Shown: positions 53,316 through 61,641 of the stretch, piece by piece | Numbering within the stretch: the first letter of the stretch is position 1 | Layout of the letters: every line of letters starts with the position of its first letter | Source: Pedococcus badiiscoriae | GTDB lineage: Bacteria > Actinomycetota > Actinomycetes > Actinomycetales > Dermatophilaceae | Length of the DNA stretch: 64,000 nucleotides | Direction: 5' to 3' | Assembly (NCBI RefSeq): GCF_013408925.1 | Contig: NZ_JACCAB010000001.1 | Coordinates: forward strand, 2,790,001 to 2,854,000 | Notes under the pieces: model-generated | What the model was told of the DNA's origin: nothing | Databases searched by the model: none | Seen by the model: the letters and a program-made list of their open reading frames with translations, nothing else | Translations under genes and position numbers: made by a program

Positions 53316-54065
53316 TCACGAGCGCACGGTGGTGTCGATGATCCACGGTCGACCGGGCCGGGTCGGCTCGTGCACCGTCACGGAGAACGCGTCCCGGAGC
53401 ACGTCGGCGAGCTGGGGCACCCGCCGGACGTCCCTGCCGACCCGGCACAGCTCGCGAGCCACGAGCCCGCGGGTGTGCTTGGCCAGGTGGGTGGCTCCCG
53501 GCACGCGGACCTGCACCCAGCGCTGCGCCAGGTCGCCCTGCGGAGTCCAGGCTGCGGCATACGTGCTGGAGCGGCAGTCGACCACGAGCCCACGCCCCGC
53601 TGCCTGGGCGAGCACGGGTCCCAGCTCCGGCTTCCATGCGCTGGCGAGGGGGCCCAGGCCGGGCAGGTTCACGGCCATGGAGAGGCGGTAGGGGGCGATC
53701 GCGTCGGTCGGCCGCACCGCGCCGTAGAGCGCCGAGACGACGACGAGCCAGCGGTTGGCCCGCCGTTTCGCTGCGCTGTCGAGGGTGGCGAAGTCGAGTG
53801 CGTCGTAGAGCACGCCGGAGTAGACCCGCGAGGCCGCCATGGCGGGCGCGGTGTGCAGGACCAGGTTGCGCGCGATCTCGGCCGTGAGGTTGGGGCTCAC
53901 CCCGAGCGTGACCGCGGCGTCCGGGTGGGCGCTGACCTTCGCCACGGCCTCCGCGACTGCCTGCCTGGTCGCGGCGAGCTCCGGGAACGAGAGGTGCTCC
54001 GCGACGACCGGCCGCCCGCGGGTCCGTCCCGTCTTCGACTCGGACGGCGGCAGCAGGATCAGCAC
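53316..54065 (-). CDS. yaaA: UPF0246 / YaaA family peroxide-stress protein
   Basis: A 249-residue protein with the family opening LILLPPSESKTGRTRG and segments RVYSGVLYDALDFATL, VSALYGAVRPTDAIAPYRL and DCRSSTYAAAW. In Escherichia coli YaaA limits intracellular iron and protects DNA during peroxide stress. GTG 54065 is preceded by TAGGCT exactly six bases upstream (54072-54077) and no ribosome site. It is divergent from an RNB ribonuclease gene across a repeat array. Confidence 0.9.
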   Translation of the reverse strand: MLILLPPSESKTGRTRGRPVVAEHLSFPELAATRQAVAEAVAKVSAHPDAAVTLGVSPNLTAEIARNLVLHTAPAMAASRVYSGVLYDALDFATLDSAAKRRANRWLVVVSALYGAVRPTDAIAPYRLSMAVNLPGLGPLASAWKPELGPVLAQAAGRGLVVDCRSSTYAAAWTPQGDLAQRWVQVRVPGATHLAKHTRGLVARELCRVGRDVRRVPQLADVLRDAFSVTVHEPTRPGRPWIIDTTVRS

Positions 54066-54096
54066 GGGCCCAGCCTAGGTGGCCAGGTGCCTGCTC

Positions 54097-54166
54097 GCGT
54101 GAAGGTGGTCGCGTGAAGGTGGTCGCGTGAAGGTGGTCGCGTGGAGGCGGTCGCGTGAAGGTCGTC
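54097..54166. repeat. Array of five 14-bp repeats between yaaA and the RNB ribonuclease
   Basis: GCGTGAAGGTGGTC occurs exactly at 54097-54110, 54111-54124 and 54125-54138. A copy with two changes (GCGTGGAGGCGGTC, 54139-54152) and one with a single change (GCGTGAAGGTCGTC, 54153-54166) follow. The array fills the space between two divergent leaderless promoters (hexamers at 54072-54077 and 54184-54189), reaching both expected -35 regions. It could be a cooperative operator array or a variable minisatellite. Confidence 0.9.
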
Positions 54167-54195
54167 GGCGGGGTTCGTCTGGATAGGTTGACCCC

Positions 54196-55644
54196 ATGCC
54201 CACGCGCCGCATCCACGTCCAGGAACCCCGAGCCGACAAGGCCATCGCGCAGTCCGCGGAGCTGGCCGCCCGGTTCGAGGCGATCCGCCGCGAGCTCGGG
54301 GTGCCGGAGGCTTTCCCGGCCGAGGTGGAAGCCGAGGCCGCGGCGGCCGCCGCCTCACCTGCGCTGCCGGACCGGGACGAGACCGGGGTCGCCTTCCTCA
54401 CCATCGACCCGCCGGGTTCGATGGACCTCGACCAGGCCATGCACCTCGAGCGGGACGGCGACGGCTACCACGTGCGGTATGCCATCGCCGACGTGCCCGC
54501 GTTCGTCAGCCCGGGTGGGGCGCTCGATGCCGAGACGCGCAAGCGGGGTCAGACGGTGTACGCCCCCGACAAGCGAACTCCCTTGCACCCCACCGTGGTG
54601 AGCGAAGGGGCAGCCAGCCTGCTGGCCGGGCAGACGCGACCGGCGTTCGTGTGGGACCTGCGGCTCGACGGCAACGGCGAGTGCACCGCGTCCGAGGTCT
54701 ACCGGGCCCTGGTGAAGAGCACGGACCGGCTGGACTACGAGGGCGTGCAGCAGGCCATCGACGACGGTTCGGCGGACGACCGGCTGCTGCTGCTCAAGGA
54801 GGTCGGGCGCAAGCGCCTCGAGCTCGAGCGCCGCCGCGGGGGAGCGAGCCTGCCGATGCCCGAGCAGGAGGTCAAGGAGGACGCCGACGGGCATTACCGG
54901 CTCGACTTTCGCCCGCCGCTGGAGGTCGAGGACTGGAACGCCCAGATCTCGCTGATGACCGGCATGGTGGCCGCCGAGATGATGCTCAAGGCCAAGGTCG
55001 GCATCCTGCGCACCATGCCGGCACCCGACCAGCAGGCCGAGGACCGGTTCCGCCATGCGAGCCGTGCCCTGGGCATCGACTGGCCGCAGGGGTTGACCTA
55101 CGGCGAGTTCCTGCGCACGCTCGACCGCACCAACCCCAAGCACCTGGCCCTCATCCACGAGGCGACCACGCTGTTCCGCGGCGCCGGCTACACGCCGTTC
55201 GACGGCGGCCTGCCGCAGCAGTCGGAGCATGCTGCGGTGGCTGCTCCCTACGCCCACGTCACCGCTCCGCTGCGCCGGCTGGTGGACCGGTTCGGGCTGG
55301 CCGTCTGCGAGGCGCTGAGCACTGGCGACGAGGTGCCCGCCTGGGCCCGGGAGGCGCTCCCGTCGCTGCCCGAGATCATGACCGCTTCCGACAAGGTCGC
55401 CAACGGGGTCGAGCGGGCCTGCGCCGACGCCGTCGAGGCTGCCGCCCTGGAGGACAGGGTCGGCCAGGTGTTCGACGCGATGGTGGTCGACAAGCGCGAC
55501 AAGGGTGGGGCCGTCGTGCAGGTCCAGGACCCGGCCGTGCTCGCCAACGCCGAGGGCCAGAGCGAGCTCGGGACGTCGGTGAAGGTCCGGCTCACCGAGG
55601 CCACCGTCGCCACCGGCACCGTCCGCTTCGAGATCGTGTCCTAG
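54196..55644 (+). CDS. RNB-domain ribonuclease (RNase II/R family, short form)
   Basis: A 482-residue 3'-5' exoribonuclease. The catalytic RNB region opens with FLTIDPPGSMDLDQAMHLER, carrying the metal-binding aspartates, followed by YAIADVPAFVSPGG. YAHVTAPLRRLVDRFGLAV is the C-terminal end of the domain, and a short S1-like part closes the protein. N-terminal cold-shock domains of RNase R are absent, as in other actinobacterial short forms. ATG 54196 lies six bases after TAGGTT (54184-54189), without a ribosome site. It is followed closely by rnpB. Confidence 0.92.
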   Translation: MPTRRIHVQEPRADKAIAQSAELAARFEAIRRELGVPEAFPAEVEAEAAAAAASPALPDRDETGVAFLTIDPPGSMDLDQAMHLERDGDGYHVRYAIADVPAFVSPGGALDAETRKRGQTVYAPDKRTPLHPTVVSEGAASLLAGQTRPAFVWDLRLDGNGECTASEVYRALVKSTDRLDYEGVQQAIDDGSADDRLLLLKEVGRKRLELERRRGGASLPMPEQEVKEDADGHYRLDFRPPLEVEDWNAQISLMTGMVAAEMMLKAKVGILRTMPAPDQQAEDRFRHASRALGIDWPQGLTYGEFLRTLDRTNPKHLALIHEATTLFRGAGYTPFDGGLPQQSEHAAVAAPYAHVTAPLRRLVDRFGLAVCEALSTGDEVPAWAREALPSLPEIMTASDKVANGVERACADAVEAAALEDRVGQVFDAMVVDKRDKGGAVVQVQDPAVLANAEGQSELGTSVKVRLTEATVATGTVRFEIVS

Positions 55645-55661
55645 CCGCGGCATACCTGCCC

Positions 55662-55667
55662 TATCCT
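55662..55667 (+). promoter_or_regulatory. -10 element of the RNase P RNA gene
   Basis: TATCCT at 55662-55667 lies seven or eight bases before the first paired base of the RNase P RNA, the spacing expected between a -10 box and a transcription start. No convincing -35 was seen in the upstream ribonuclease gene end. Confidence 0.5.
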
Positions 55668-55675
55668 TGGCGACG

Positions 55676-56074
55676 GATGAGTCGGTCAGGCGGTCGCGTC
55701 GGTGAGCAATCACCGCCGAGGAACGTCCGGGCTCCACAGGGCAAGGTGGTGGCTAACGGCCACCCGGGGTGACCCGCGGGACAGTGCCACAGAGAACAGA
55801 CCGCCACGGTGGACCACTCGGCCTCGGCCGGGCAGGCACCGCGGTAAGGGTGAAACGGTGGTGTAAGAGACCACCAGCGGTGTGGGTGACCACATCGGCT
55901 AGGTAAACCCCACCTGGAGCAAGCTCAGACAGTGCGCGTTCGAGGGCTGCCCGCCCGAGCGCACGGGTAGAGCGCTGGAGGCAGTCGGCAACGGCTGTCC
56001 TAGATGGATGACCGTCTCCCGCTGGCCGGTAACGACCAGCGGTGACAGAACCCGGCGTATCGACCGACTCATCC
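55676..56074 (+). ncRNA. rnpB: RNase P RNA, class A
   Basis: The catalytic RNA that removes tRNA 5' leaders. Its ends pair exactly (GATGAGTCGGTC with GACCGACTCATC, helix P1). Conserved core segments are present: GAGGAACGTCCGGGCTCCAC near the 5' side, the CAGTGCCACAGAGAACA region, GGTGAAACGGTGGTGTAAGA and the 3' ACAGAACCCGGCGTATCG. The length of about 399 bases is normal for actinobacteria. No protein gene overlaps it. Confidence 0.96.
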
Positions 56075-56138
56075 ACCCACCCGTCCGGAGCGGTCTTCCG
56101 GGGGCGCGACCCGAGGGGAGTCAGTAGCCTCGCCTGTC

Positions 56139-56318
56139 ATGGACAGTCCCGTCACGGTGCGCAACTTCCTCGCCGACATCGAGACCGCGAGGCAGGCGCT
56201 GGCCGAAGCCCTCCGGGAGGCCGATCCGGAGCGACAGCGCAACCTGGCGCTCGTGGCCCAGGCCGCCGGGCAGATCGCCCACGCCGAGGCCGTCTGGTTG
56301 CGCGGCACGATCAGCTAG
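56139..56318 (+). CDS. Small helical protein of 59 residues
   Basis: An ATG-initiated frame opening MDSPVTVRNFLADIETAR and ending QAAGQIAHAEAVWLRGTIS. The whole chain is predicted helical, acidic and Ala-rich, with no signal peptide. TAGCCT lies eight bases before the ATG, similar to the leaderless hexamers nearby but with longer spacing. I do not recognise it. Codon usage has the strong third-position GC of real genes here. Confidence 0.6.
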   Translation: MDSPVTVRNFLADIETARQALAEALREADPERQRNLALVAQAAGQIAHAEAVWLRGTIS

Positions 56319-56394
56319 GCCCTCCGAAGACCTCCTCGCGCAGGTGCGCGCCGTCCCGGTGCGGGCCTGACGTCTGCCTCCTACGGTGGGAGGC

Positions 56395-57084
56395 ATGCGA
56401 ATCACCCACCTCGGCCACGCCAGCCTGCTCGTCGAGATCGCCGACGCGCGCATCCTGATCGATCCTGGGGGCTGGTCGCCGGGTGCCCACGCCCAGCGCG
56501 GCCTCGACGCCGTGCTGGTGACCCACCAGCACCCTGACCACCTCGACCAGGAGCGCTTTCCCGAGCTCCTTCGGGCCAACCCCGCCGCCGCGGTCTACAC
56601 CGATCCCGACACCGCGACCCTGTTGCGGGACAAGGGGTTCGAGGCCCATGCCCTGGGGCCGGGCGACGCCGTCAGGGTCGGGACGGCGACCGTGACGGGA
56701 GTGGGCGAGCTGCACGCCCTGATCCACGACGACCTACCGCGCATCCACAACACCGGCATGCGGATCAGCGCGGACGCAGAACCCACCTTCTTCCACCCGG
56801 GCGACGCGCTGGACGCCGAGCCGGAGGGGATCGACGTCCTCGCCTTCCCCCTCAACGCGCCGTGGCAGCGCAGCCGGGAGATGACGGGGTTCCTCCGGCG
56901 CCTGGCCGCGCCCCACGCCATCCCGGTCCACGACGCCCTGCTGAGCGACGCCGGCCGCACTCTCTACCTGAACCAGGCGACCTCCCTCGGGTCGAAGGAC
57001 ACCCGGATCCACGACCTCTCCGGCGGCGTGCCCGAGACGTTCGAGGCCGCCCGTCCGGACACTGGACCGAAATTGGACAGTTAG
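56395..57084 (+). CDS. Metallo-beta-lactamase-fold hydrolase (UlaG/L-ascorbate-lactonase-like)
   Basis: A 229-residue MBL-fold protein: MRITHLGHASLLVEIADARI at the start and the metal motif VTHQHPDHLDQER (HxHxDH). FFHPGDALDAEPEGIDVLAF and the final HDALLSD histidine supply the remaining ligands. The family hydrolyses esters, lactones or nucleotides; substrate unknown. ATG 56395 lies seven bases after TACGGT. It ends 24 bases before a small iron-regulated gene but is probably not in its operon, since the promoter lies between them. Confidence 0.9.
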   Translation: MRITHLGHASLLVEIADARILIDPGGWSPGAHAQRGLDAVLVTHQHPDHLDQERFPELLRANPAAAVYTDPDTATLLRDKGFEAHALGPGDAVRVGTATVTGVGELHALIHDDLPRIHNTGMRISADAEPTFFHPGDALDAEPEGIDVLAFPLNAPWQRSREMTGFLRRLAAPHAIPVHDALLSDAGRTLYLNQATSLGSKDTRIHDLSGGVPETFEAARPDTGPKLDS

Positions 57085-57102
57085 GTAAGGCTCACCTACT
57101 CT
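57073..57102 (+). promoter_or_regulatory. Promoter with overlapping IdeR/DtxR-type iron box
   Basis: TTGGAC (57073-57078) and TACTCT (57097-57102) form a promoter with an 18-base spacer, and TACTCT lies exactly six bases before GTG 57109. The 19-base box TTAGGTAAGGCTCACCTAC (57081-57099) matches the IdeR/DtxR consensus at 17 of 19 positions and covers the spacer and the start of the -10 box. Iron-loaded repressor bound here would exclude RNA polymerase. Confidence 0.8.
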
Positions 57103-57108
57103 CCTGGC

Positions 57109-57387
57109 GTGCCCAAGAACCCGAAGGCCGCCAAGGGGACCAAGCTCGCCAAGGCGAAGAAGAAGTGCTGCAAGGACAGGCCGCGCTGCGCGCAGTGTCC
57201 TGTGGTGCTCATGCGCCTGGCGAAGATGGGCTACGCCGAACAGGACCCCGACAAGCCGCGCCGCTACACCGTCGACACGAGCGTGCCCAAGAAGGCCTGG
57301 CTCATCGCGAGGCAGCTGACGCTAGCGTCGGCTCCATGCCGGATCCCGACGCCACACCCCAGATCGCGCTGCGCCTGCGTGGCCTGA
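57109..57387 (+). CDS. Small basic CCx5CxxC protein under an iron box
   Basis: A 92-residue protein starting at GTG. The first 19 residues are nine lysines among small residues (MPKNPKAAKGTKLAKAKKK). A cysteine cluster C20-C21, C27, C30 follows (CCKDRPRCAQCPVV), then YAEQDPDKPRRYTVDTSVPK. Four cysteines in this spacing could hold zinc, iron or an Fe-S cluster. The last 17 codons overlap the ABC gene in another frame. Similar short proteins occur across actinobacteria without known function, from memory. Iron repression is inferred from the box. Confidence 0.75.
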   Translation: MPKNPKAAKGTKLAKAKKKCCKDRPRCAQCPVVLMRLAKMGYAEQDPDKPRRYTVDTSVPKKAWLIARQLTLASAPCRIPTPHPRSRCACVA

Positions 57388-58118
57388 CCAAGCGCTTCGG
57401 TCCGACGACCGCGGTCGACCGCCTCGGCCTCGACGTGCCGCGCGGCTCCTTCTACGGGCTCGTCGGTCCCAACGGTGCGGGCAAGACCACGACCCTGTCG
57501 ATGGCCACCGGGCTGCTGCGGCCCGATGCCGGCAGCGCGCAGGTGCTCGGCACCGACGTGTGGAGCGACCCCGTCGGTGCCAAGTCGCAGATCGGCATCC
57601 TCCCGGACGGGCTGCGGCTGTTCGACCGTCTCACCGGCCAGCAGCTGGTGACGTATGCCGGCCTGCTGCGGGGGATGGACCGGGACCTCGTCGTCGAGCG
57701 CACGGGCGAGCTGCTCGCCGCGCTGGGCCTGACCGACGCCGCCAGCAAGCTCGTCATCGACTACTCCGCGGGCATGACCAAGAAGATCACCCTCGCGTGC
57801 GCGCTGGTCCACGCGCCACGGCTGCTCGTGCTGGACGAGCCGTTCGAGGCCGTGGACCCGGTGTCGGCCCGCACCATCCGTCGCATCCTCGAGGACTTCG
57901 CGGCCAACGGTGGCACCGTGGTGCTCTCGAGCCACGTCATGGACCTCGTCGAGCGGATCTGCACCGACGTGGCGATCATCGCGGCGGGGACGGTCCGGTC
58001 CGCCGGGACCCTCGACGACGTCCGCGCGGGCATGAGCCTCGAGGACCGTTTCCTCGACCTCGTCGGGGGAACGACGGACGTGGAGGGCCTGGCATGGTTG
58101 CGCACCTCCTCCGACTGA
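57336..58118 (+). CDS. ABC transporter ATP-binding protein
   Basis: A 260-residue ATPase. Walker A is GPNGAGKTT, Walker B LLVLDEPFEAVDP, and the switch histidine lies in SSHVMDLVERI. The signature is degenerate, DYSAGMTKKITLACAL in place of LSGGQ, as in several exporter ATPases. ATG 57336 lies inside the small cysteine-protein gene, seven bases after a TAGCGT hexamer (57323-57328), so it may be read from either that promoter or the iron-controlled one. It overlaps the permease gene by 25 bases. Confidence 0.9.
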   Translation: MPDPDATPQIALRLRGLTKRFGPTTAVDRLGLDVPRGSFYGLVGPNGAGKTTTLSMATGLLRPDAGSAQVLGTDVWSDPVGAKSQIGILPDGLRLFDRLTGQQLVTYAGLLRGMDRDLVVERTGELLAALGLTDAASKLVIDYSAGMTKKITLACALVHAPRLLVLDEPFEAVDPVSARTIRRILEDFAANGGTVVLSSHVMDLVERICTDVAIIAAGTVRSAGTLDDVRAGMSLEDRFLDLVGGTTDVEGLAWLRTSSD

Positions 58119-59665
58119 AGCTGCACCTGCTGCGCAACGGCCTGCGCCGCAGCGTCGCGGCCATCGTGGGGATGGTGTTCGGTGTGCTCTACGGGGGCGG
58201 CTTCGTCGTCCTCGTGCTGGCGGGGATGATCGCGCTCCGCGCCCAGGGCGATCTCGGGCTGGCCCGGACGGGCGTCGTCCTGGCGGGGGCGGGGCTCGTC
58301 GCGGGATGGGCACTCCTGCCGATCCTGCTGTTCGGTGTCGACCCGACGCTCGACCCCACCCGGTTCGCCACCTTCGCCGTGAGGGAACGCACGCTGGCCC
58401 TCGGGCTGGTGCTGAGCGCCCTGGTCGGCCTGCCCGGCGTCGCCACGATCCTCCTGGTGCTGGGCACCGTCGTGGCGGGGTCGCGCTCAGTGGCGACCAC
58501 CCTGCTGGCCCTCGTCGGAGGGGTCCTCGGGCTGCTGACCTGTGTCCTGCTCAGCCGGATCGTCACCGCGGCGGCGTCGGCGGTGCTCGGCACGCGTCGT
58601 GGCCGGGACGTCGCAGGCGTGGGTGGGCTGGCCCTGCTCGTCTGTGTCGGCCCGATCGTCGGTGGGCTCAGCGGCGGCGGTCTCGACCGGGCCACCGTGG
58701 ACCGGGTCGCCGAGGTGCTGGCGTGGACGCCTCTCGGCTGGGCGTGGGCGGCCGCTGGTGACGTCTCCCTGGGTCACTGGGGTGCAGGACTGGCGCGGCT
58801 GCTCCTCGCGGCCGTCCTGTGCGTCGTCCTGCTGGTGGTCTGGGAACGGCTGCTCGTGTCGGTCCTGCGCAACCCGCGGTCGACCTCCGGAGACGGCGGC
58901 ACGGTGCGCAGTGGCCTCGGGCTGTTCGGCCGGCTGCCCGGCACGCCGATGGGTGCCATCGCCGCGCGAGCCGGCACCTACTGGGTGCGCGACCCCCGCT
59001 TCAACATGCCGGCGGTGATGACGGTCCTGCTGCCTGCGGGTCTGCTCATCCCGGGCATCGGATCGGGGTCCGACCTGGCGCTGGTCGCCATGCCGCTCGC
59101 CTCGGCATACCTGATCGGGTGGGGACAGCACAACGACGTCGGGTACGACTCGACGGCGTTCTGGATGCACGTCGCCTCGGGCGTCGACGGGGTCAGCGAC
59201 CGGCTGGGGCGGCTGTTCCCCTCGGGGTTGATGGCCGTCGTCTGCGTCCCCACGTATGCCGTGCTGGGACCGGCGCTCGGTGCACCCTGGTGGCTGCTGC
59301 CAGCCACCCTCGGCGTGGGCTGTGCGGTGGCGCTCAACGGCTTCGCGGTGGCGTGCGTGACCAGCGCGGTGAAGCAGTACGCCGTCCCCGCACCGGGGGA
59401 GAACCCCTTCACGAGCCGTCCGGGGGCGGCCGGGGTCACCCTGGGCGTCCAAGCGGTGTGCGGGGCAGCCGTCTTCGCGCTGTCCACCCCCGCACTCGGG
59501 CTGGGCGTCCTGGCCTACCTCGGCATGCGGTGGGCGGCGTGGACGGCGCTGGCGGTCGGCCCGGCCTTGGGGGTGCTGGCGCTGGTCATCGGCACCCGGC
59601 TGGGTGCCGACCTGTTCCGACGCCGCCAGGCGATCCTGCTGCAGGACCTCGTCTCCATGCGCTGA
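58094..59665 (+). CDS. ABC transporter permease
   Basis: A 523-residue membrane subunit with about twelve hydrophobic segments in two halves, joined by a cytoplasmic region with RNPRSTSGDGGTVRSGLGLF and ARAGTYWVRDPRFNMP. It resembles large actinobacterial ABC-2-like exporter permeases. ATG 58094 lies within the ATPase gene and has GGAGG seven bases upstream. Substrate unknown; the upstream iron box raises the possibility of a role in iron or haem homeostasis, which is inference only. Confidence 0.85.
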   Translation: MVAHLLRLKLHLLRNGLRRSVAAIVGMVFGVLYGGGFVVLVLAGMIALRAQGDLGLARTGVVLAGAGLVAGWALLPILLFGVDPTLDPTRFATFAVRERTLALGLVLSALVGLPGVATILLVLGTVVAGSRSVATTLLALVGGVLGLLTCVLLSRIVTAAASAVLGTRRGRDVAGVGGLALLVCVGPIVGGLSGGGLDRATVDRVAEVLAWTPLGWAWAAAGDVSLGHWGAGLARLLLAAVLCVVLLVVWERLLVSVLRNPRSTSGDGGTVRSGLGLFGRLPGTPMGAIAARAGTYWVRDPRFNMPAVMTVLLPAGLLIPGIGSGSDLALVAMPLASAYLIGWGQHNDVGYDSTAFWMHVASGVDGVSDRLGRLFPSGLMAVVCVPTYAVLGPALGAPWWLLPATLGVGCAVALNGFAVACVTSAVKQYAVPAPGENPFTSRPGAAGVTLGVQAVCGAAVFALSTPALGLGVLAYLGMRWAAWTALAVGPALGVLALVIGTRLGADLFRRRQAILLQDLVSMR

Positions 59666-59682
59666 CGGCAGGCGGTCCGGCG

Positions 59683-60456
59683 CTACTTGTGCGCCGCGAG
59701 GTGGGCCGCGCCGATGATGCCGGCCTTGTTCTCCAGCTGGGCGGCCACGATCGGGGTCTTCAGCGTGAGCAGGGGGAGGAACTGGGCGGCATCCTTCGAG
59801 ACGCCGCCCCCGACCACGATGAGGTCCGGCCACAGGAGCGCCTCGAGGTGGCTGTAGTAGCGCTGCAGCCGCTTCGCCCACTCCGGATAGCTGAGCCCCT
59901 CCTTCTCCTTGATCGAGGAGGCCGCGCGCGTCTCGGCGTCGTGGCCGTCGATCTCGAGGTGCCCCAGCTCGGCGTTGGGGATCAGCACGCCGTCGTAGAT
60001 GAGCGCGGACCCGATCCCGGTGCCCAGGGTGGTCATCACCACGAGGCCCTTCTGGCCCTTGGCCGCGCCGTAGTGCATCTCCGCGACGCCTGCCGCGTCC
60101 GCGTCGTTGACGAGCACGATGTCGTGGCCGAGGATCTTCTCCAGCATCGGCTCGGCGTCGAAGTCGAGCCACGCCTTGTCGATGTTGGCGGCCGAACGCA
60201 CCATGCCGTGAGTCACGACGCCGGGGATGGTCACGCCGATGGGGGAGTCTCCGCGGACGTCGTCGAAGTGGTCGACGATCTGGTCGATGACCTTGGCCAC
60301 CGCCTCGGGCGTGGACGGCACCGGGGTGTCGATCCGCATCCGCTTGGCCGCGAAGGCCCCCTTGGACAGGTCGACGGGCGCGCCCTTGATGCCGCTGCCT
60401 CCCACGTCGATCCCCAACGGGAGCCCGTGCTTGGTATGCGTGCCTTCCTTGGCCAT
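59683..60456 (-). CDS. ppgK: Polyphosphate glucokinase
   Basis: A 257-residue ROK-family kinase phosphorylating glucose with polyphosphate or ATP. Visible are [19 protein letters not shown] (phosphate loop), [20 protein letters not shown] (catalytic aspartate), [20 protein letters not shown] and the SYPEWAKRL region typical of PpgK rather than of ATP-only glucokinases. Such kinases are frequent in actinobacteria. It lies 43 bases after map on the same strand. Confidence 0.93.
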   Translation of the reverse strand: MAKEGTHTKHGLPLGIDVGGSGIKGAPVDLSKGAFAAKRMRIDTPVPSTPEAVAKVIDQIVDHFDDVRGDSPIGVTIPGVVTHGMVRSAANIDKAWLDFDAEPMLEKILGHDIVLVNDADAAGVAEMHYGAAKGQKGLVVMTTLGTGIGSALIYDGVLIPNAELGHLEIDGHDAETRAASSIKEKEGLSYPEWAKRLQRYYSHLEALLWPDLIVVGGGVSKDAAQFLPLLTLKTPIVAAQLENKAGIIGAAHLAAHK

Positions 60457-60499
60457 CGTCCGCCTCCTTGCGGTTGCCCCGGCCCTGAGGGTTCCGACC

Positions 60500-61363
60500 T
60501 CAGGCCAGGGTCAGGATCTCGTTGCCGGTCTCGGTGATGAGGATGGTGTGCTCGAACTGCGCAGACCGGCGCCGGTCTGCGCTGACGACGGTCCACCCGT
60601 CGTCCCACATCTCCCACTCGTGCGTCCCCAGGTTGAGCATCGGCTCGATCGTGAACGTCATGCCGGGCTCGATGAGGGTGTTGTACGAGGGAGCCGCGTC
60701 GTAGTGCGGGATGACCAGCCCGCTGTGGAACGTCCGCCCGATGCCGTGACCGGTGAAGTCGCGGACGACGCCGTAGCCGAACCGGCGCGCGTAGCTCTGG
60801 ATCACCCGGCCGATCACGTTGATCTCGCGACCCGGGATAGCTGCCTTGATGCCCCGCATCATGGCCTCGTGGGTGCGCTCCACGAGCAGGCGTGACTCCT
60901 CGTCGACGTCACCGCACAGGTACGTCGCGTCGGTGTCGCCGTGGACACCCCCGATGTAGGCCGTGATGTCGATGTTGACGATGTCACCGTCCTCGAGGGG
61001 GCGGTCGTCGGGGATGCCGTGGCAGATCACCTCGTTCACCGAGGTGCACAGGGACTTGGGGAAGCCCTTGTAGCCCAGCGTCGAGGGGTAGGCGCCGTGG
61101 TCCATGAGGAACTCGTGGCCGACCCGGTCGATCTCGTCCGTGGTGACGCCCGGCGCGATGACCGCCGCGGCCGCGGCCATGGCCTGCGCGGCGATGCGCC
61201 CGGCGACCCGCATCTTCTCGATCGTCTCGGCGTCTTTGACCTCCGAGGCGTTGTCGCGGGCCGGAGCCGGGCGGTCGACGTACTCCGGCCGCTCGATCGA
61301 CGCGGGCACCGGGCGACGCGGCGACACCACGCCGGGGGCCACGCTTGCGTAGGTCAACGGCAT
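60500..61363 (-). CDS. map: Methionine aminopeptidase, type I with N-terminal extension
   Basis: A 287-residue peptidase removing initiator methionine. The metal ligands are seen in [50 protein letters not shown] and [11 protein letters not shown]. An extension of about 40 residues carries proline motifs ([13 protein letters not shown]) like the MAP1c group of actinobacteria. ATG 61363 lies seven bases after TAGACT and lacks a ribosome site. The gene is divergent from a small 62-residue gene. Confidence 0.95.
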   Translation of the reverse strand: MPLTYASVAPGVVSPRRPVPASIERPEYVDRPAPARDNASEVKDAETIEKMRVAGRIAAQAMAAAAAVIAPGVTTDEIDRVGHEFLMDHGAYPSTLGYKGFPKSLCTSVNEVICHGIPDDRPLEDGDIVNIDITAYIGGVHGDTDATYLCGDVDEESRLLVERTHEAMMRGIKAAIPGREINVIGRVIQSYARRFGYGVVRDFTGHGIGRTFHSGLVIPHYDAAPSYNTLIEPGMTFTIEPMLNLGTHEWEMWDDGWTVVSADRRRSAQFEHTILITETGNEILTLA

Positions 61364-61413
61364 ACGGTGGAGTCTAGGGACGTATGCAGATCCGTCGAGT
61401 TGGAGGGCACCCC

Positions 61414-61602
61414 ATGGCTTACTGGTACAACGTCAGCAGCGGTCAGGTCGAGAGCGACGACAACAAGAGCCAGGGCGAGGACCTCATGGGTCCCTACGAC
61501 ACCCAGGCGGAGGCTGCGAACGCGCTCCAGACCGCGCATGAGCGCACGGAGAAGTGGGACGCCGAGGACAAGGCGTGGGAGGAAGGCCGGTCCGAGGACT
61601 GA
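61414..61602 (+). CDS. Small SPOR-like actinobacterial protein
   Basis: A 62-residue acidic protein opening [20 protein letters not shown] with [20 protein letters not shown]. The MGPYDTxxEAxxAL pattern is that of short actinobacterial proteins annotated as SPOR-domain-like; similar ones occur beside map genes. TTGGAGG lies eight bases before ATG 61414, so the earlier in-frame ATG 61384 is less likely. Function unknown. Confidence 0.8.
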   Translation: MAYWYNVSSGQVESDDNKSQGEDLMGPYDTQAEAANALQTAHERTEKWDAEDKAWEEGRSED

Positions 61603-61641
61603 GCTGAGGCGCTTGGGCGGCTCAGCCGCCGTTCGGGCAGC

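Noticed and set aside
54097..54166. The five 14-bp repeats considered as a CRISPR array
   Set aside because: Units are contiguous with no spacers, too short, and no cas genes are nearby.
55753..56076. Open frames on the minus strand across 55.7-56.1 kb
   Set aside because: The region is the RNase P RNA gene with paired ends and conserved core; these frames have no protein features.
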